DNA from: Haloferula helveola
Lineage (GTDB): Bacteria; Verrucomicrobiota; Verrucomicrobiia; Verrucomicrobiales; Akkermansiaceae
Direction: 5' to 3'
Length of the DNA stretch: 64,000 bases
Assembly: GCF_037076345.1 (NCBI RefSeq)
Contig: NZ_AP024702.1
Span: 2,356,001 to 2,420,000, forward strand
Below the pieces are notes generated by a model. It did not search any database, was not told where the DNA came from, and saw nothing but the letters and a program-made list of their open reading frames with translations. Shown here in pieces: positions 61,864 to 64,000 of the stretch (positions are counted from its first letter, which is position 1; each line of letters starts with the position of its first letter). Position numbers and translations under genes: made by a program.

Positions 61864-62436
61864 ATGCGCGCTTCGTGGATTGCCGGACTCCTTCTGGTCG
61901 GCCTGCTGATTGCCTTCCGGGTCATCAGTGCCGCCGGTTTCCTGCCCAACTTTTCGCCCCTGCCAGCCCTCTTCCTCTGCAGCATCATCTTCTTCCGCGG
62001 CACCCGCGCCTGGCTGCTTCCGGTTCTCGCCTGGGTCGTCACCGACCCGCTGGTCAGCATCATCCAAGGCTACCCGGTGATCGGTCCCCACCACGTCGGG
62101 ATCGCGGTCGGTCTGCTCGCCTCGGTCCTGCTCGGCCTCGCGCTCCGCCGCCGCCCGAGCAATGCCAATGTCTTGTTGGGCTCGATGGGCGCCGCCTTCC
62201 TCTTCTATTTCGTCACCAACCTGCTCTCCTTCCTCGGCGATCCGCTCTACGCCAAGAACGTCACCGGCTTCATCCAGTCGCAATGGACCGGACCGCAGGG
62301 CTTCCCGCCGACCTGGATCTTCCTCCGCAACCTCGCTGCGGCGAACCTCCTCTTCACCGGTCTTTTCCTCGCCGCCCGGCCCGCCTGGTGCTCGATCACC
62401 ACCGAACCGAATCTCCTGCCCGCCAAGACCCGATAA
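61864..62436 (+). CDS. DUF6580-like multi-pass membrane protein
   Basis: 190 residues from the ATG at 61864, preceded by GGGAAGGGGC; an ATG at 61846 is possible. About five membrane helices. FLPNFSPLPALFLCSIIFFRG near the start and TNLLSFLGDPLYAKNVTGFIQ fit DUF6580, a family common in Verrucomicrobia and loosely similar to ECF-transporter S components. Function unknown. It lies 44 bp upstream of the pdhA gene. Confidence 0.68.
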   Translation: MRASWIAGLLLVGLLIAFRVISAAGFLPNFSPLPALFLCSIIFFRGTRAWLLPVLAWVVTDPLVSIIQGYPVIGPHHVGIAVGLLASVLLGLALRRRPSNANVLLGSMGAAFLFYFVTNLLSFLGDPLYAKNVTGFIQSQWTGPQGFPPTWIFLRNLAAANLLFTGLFLAARPAWCSITTEPNLLPAKTR

Positions 62437-62480
62437 GGACTTGCGCGCCATCCTGAACACCATCTATTCCCGCCCCGCCC

Positions 62481-63563
62481 ATGTCCCCAGCGTCCGCCGA
62501 CACACCCCGCCTGGACTTCGCCGGCTCACCGGTGAACCAAAGCCTCAGTGCTGATGACAAGATCGAGCTCTATCGGAAGATGGTCCGGATCCGGCGCTTC
62601 GAGCAGGCATCGCTGAAGTACTACAACGCCGGCAAGATGGGGGGATTCCTCCACCTCTACATCGGTCAGGAATCGGTCGCGGTCGGCACGCTCTCGCTCT
62701 GCGGCCCGAACGACCACAACATCACCGCCTACCGCTGCCACGCCCACGCGCTCGCGGTCGGCATGAGCATGAACGAGTGCATGGCCGAGCTGTTCGGCAA
62801 GGCCACCGGTTGCTCGAAGGGCAAGGGCGGCTCGATGCACTTCTTCGCGCCGGACAAAAACTACTGGGGCGGCCACGGCATCGTCGCCGGCCAGACTCCG
62901 CTCGGCCTCGGTCTCGGCTACGGACTGAAATACAAGGGCTTGGAAGGTTGCGCCCTCTGCTACATGGGCGACGGCGCCGTCAACCAGGGCGCCTTCCACG
63001 AGTCGCTCAACATCGCCGCCCTTTTCGAAGTTCCGGTGGTCTACATCATCGAAAACAACGGCTATTCGATGGGCACCTCCCAGAAGCGCTCATCCGCCTT
63101 CCGCGGCTGCCTCGCGCAACGGGCCGAGGCCTACGACATGGACTGGGACCTCGTCGACGGATCCGACCTTTATCAGGTGCGGGCCAAGGCAAACATCGCC
63201 ATGGAGCGCGCCCGCAAGCAGCACAAGCCGACCGTTCTCGAGATTACGACCTACCGCTACTACGGTCATAGTGTTGCCGACGCCAACGCCAAGAAGTACC
63301 GCACTCCCGAGGAGATCGAGAACTACAAGAAGAACCACGATCCGATCAGCCTCTGGCAACGCCGCCTCATCGAGGAAGGCGTGCTGACCGAGGAGTCCGC
63401 CAAGGAGATCGACACCGCCGCCAAGGAGGAGGCCGCCGCTTCGGTCCAGTTCGCCGAGGAATCCCCGGCACCCGAAGTGTCCGAGATCATGGACGACGTT
63501 TACTGGGAAACCGACAACGATACCGAGGCCTCGAAGATCGGCCGCCACTTCTTCAACGACTGA
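62481..63563 (+). CDS. pdhA: Pyruvate dehydrogenase E1 component, alpha subunit
   Basis: 360 residues. Family blocks: RKMVRIRRFEQASLKYY, GGFLHLYIGQESVAVG, GCSKGKGGSMHFF and the thiamine diphosphate motif GDGAVNQGAFHESLN ending in IENNGYSMGTS. The RYYGHSVADANAKKYR loop matches the phosphorylation-loop region. With E1 beta it decarboxylates pyruvate and transfers acetyl to lipoyl-E2. The beta gene follows after 48 bp; E2 and E3 presumably lie beyond the window. Confidence 0.94.
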   Translation: MSPASADTPRLDFAGSPVNQSLSADDKIELYRKMVRIRRFEQASLKYYNAGKMGGFLHLYIGQESVAVGTLSLCGPNDHNITAYRCHAHALAVGMSMNECMAELFGKATGCSKGKGGSMHFFAPDKNYWGGHGIVAGQTPLGLGLGYGLKYKGLEGCALCYMGDGAVNQGAFHESLNIAALFEVPVVYIIENNGYSMGTSQKRSSAFRGCLAQRAEAYDMDWDLVDGSDLYQVRAKANIAMERARKQHKPTVLEITTYRYYGHSVADANAKKYRTPEEIENYKKNHDPISLWQRRLIEEGVLTEESAKEIDTAAKEEAAASVQFAEESPAPEVSEIMDDVYWETDNDTEASKIGRHFFND

Positions 63564-63611
63564 ACTACGGCAAGCATAGTAGTTTAACCAACGACCCGAC
63601 CGACCCCTTCC

Positions 63612-64000
63612 ATGTCCCGCACGATGCTTTACCGCCACGCGATCCGCGAGGCTCTCGACGAGGAACTCACCCGCGACGAAAACGTCGTGATCATGGGTGA
63701 GGAAGTCGCCCAGTACAACGGCGCCTACAAGGTCACCGAAGGCCTGTGGGACAAGTGGGGCGACAAGCGGATCGTCGACACTCCGATCTCCGAAGCCGGC
63801 TTCATCGGCATGGGCATCGGCGCCTCGATGCTCGGCGTGCGTCCGGTGATGGAGCTGATGTTCTGGTCGTTCCACTCGGTCGCCTTCGACCAACTCGTCA
63901 ACAACGCCGCCTGCGTGCGCTACATGTCCGGCGGCCTGATCAACGTGCCGATCGTGATGCGCGGGCCCGCCAATGGCGGCACCAATGTCGGCGCCACCCA
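63612..64000 (+). CDS. pdhB: Pyruvate dehydrogenase E1 component, beta subunit (3' end outside window)
   Basis: The first 129 codons are visible from the ATG at 63612; the frame is open to the window edge. Typical blocks: [61 protein letters not shown] and [11 protein letters not shown]. It forms the heterotetrameric E1 with the alpha subunit upstream. Confidence 0.93.
   Translation, partial: MSRTMLYRHAIREALDEELTRDENVVIMGEEVAQYNGAYKVTEGLWDKWGDKRIVDTPISEAGFIGMGIGASMLGVRPVMELMFWSFHSVAFDQLVNNAACVRYMSGGLINVPIVMRGPANGGTNVGAT

Noticed and set aside
63565..63588. AACTAC/GTAGTT inverted repeat between pdhA and pdhB
   Set aside because: Only 6-bp arms with a long loop and no T-run; unlikely to separate two subunits that must be made together.

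Overview
The window is GC-rich, densely coding bacterial chromosome. It most likely comes from a member of the Verrucomicrobiota (Verrucomicrobiaceae-like). The family content points there: an SGNH plus PVC-type dehydrogenase fusion, a DUF1552/DUF1592 planctomycete-cytochrome pair, PEP-CTERM sorting signals, lamin-tail and FIMAH domains, and the C-terminal module shared by many secreted verrucomicrobial proteins. No rRNA, tRNA, phage, transposase or CRISPR array was seen.

Layout. 1-8484: a dehydrogenase fusion running off the left edge, the DUF1552/DUF1592 pair, a GYF_2 membrane protein and a Tat-exported DUF3500 protein. 8513-15500: secreted proteins (BNR-4 protein, PEP-CTERM protein, esterase, lamin-tail protein) and an L,D-transpeptidase lipoprotein. 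15528-18845: ECF sigma and anti-sigma factors, a fasciclin protein and a C39-like exported protein. 18860-24925: chromate transporter, metal-linked permease pair, DCC-type membrane protein and sterol desaturase family protein. 24954-36223: LysR regulator, queG, nuclease/phosphatase, aroK, a glutamate dehydrogenase operon, a glycosidase-glycosyltransferase fusion, an exported methyltransferase and queA. 36257-47206: palindromic repeats, a PEP-CTERM metalloprotease and two giant paralogous secreted proteins. 47207-50330: a LuxR-type regulator and a glycan-modifying operon. 50669-58195: an envelope operon (Lon-like protein pair, HtrA, OmpA, M23). 58338-64000: thioesterase, mnmG, cdd, a DUF6580-like protein and pyruvate dehydrogenase E1 alpha and beta, with beta running off the right edge.

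Two signals stand out. First, a dispersed 28-bp palindromic element has the fixed plan GGTAGG, 8-nt arm, CCCT-like loop, 8-nt complementary arm, CG. The arm sequences differ between copies but stay complementary. Six copies were found. One sits in frame inside queA and is flanked by a 12-bp direct duplication, so the pre-insertion gene can be reconstructed. Second, the two giant secreted paralogs (squalene-cyclase-like barrel plus PKD, Ig-like, HYR and FIMAH modules) share an upstream palindrome AAATACGC-N6-GCGTATTT. One copy lies between the second paralog and a divergent LuxR-type regulator. They also share a nearly identical 1-kb 3' block, yet differ in Ig-module number and in a set of paired cysteines. 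Other notable points are an exported Lon-type protease without an ATPase next to a degenerate paralog, and a fasciclin/ECF sigma/anti-sigma arrangement resembling the mycobacterial SigK-RskA regulon.

All functional calls are based on recognising motifs and family features by eye. No database search was run. Approximate residue positions are counted from the chosen starts.
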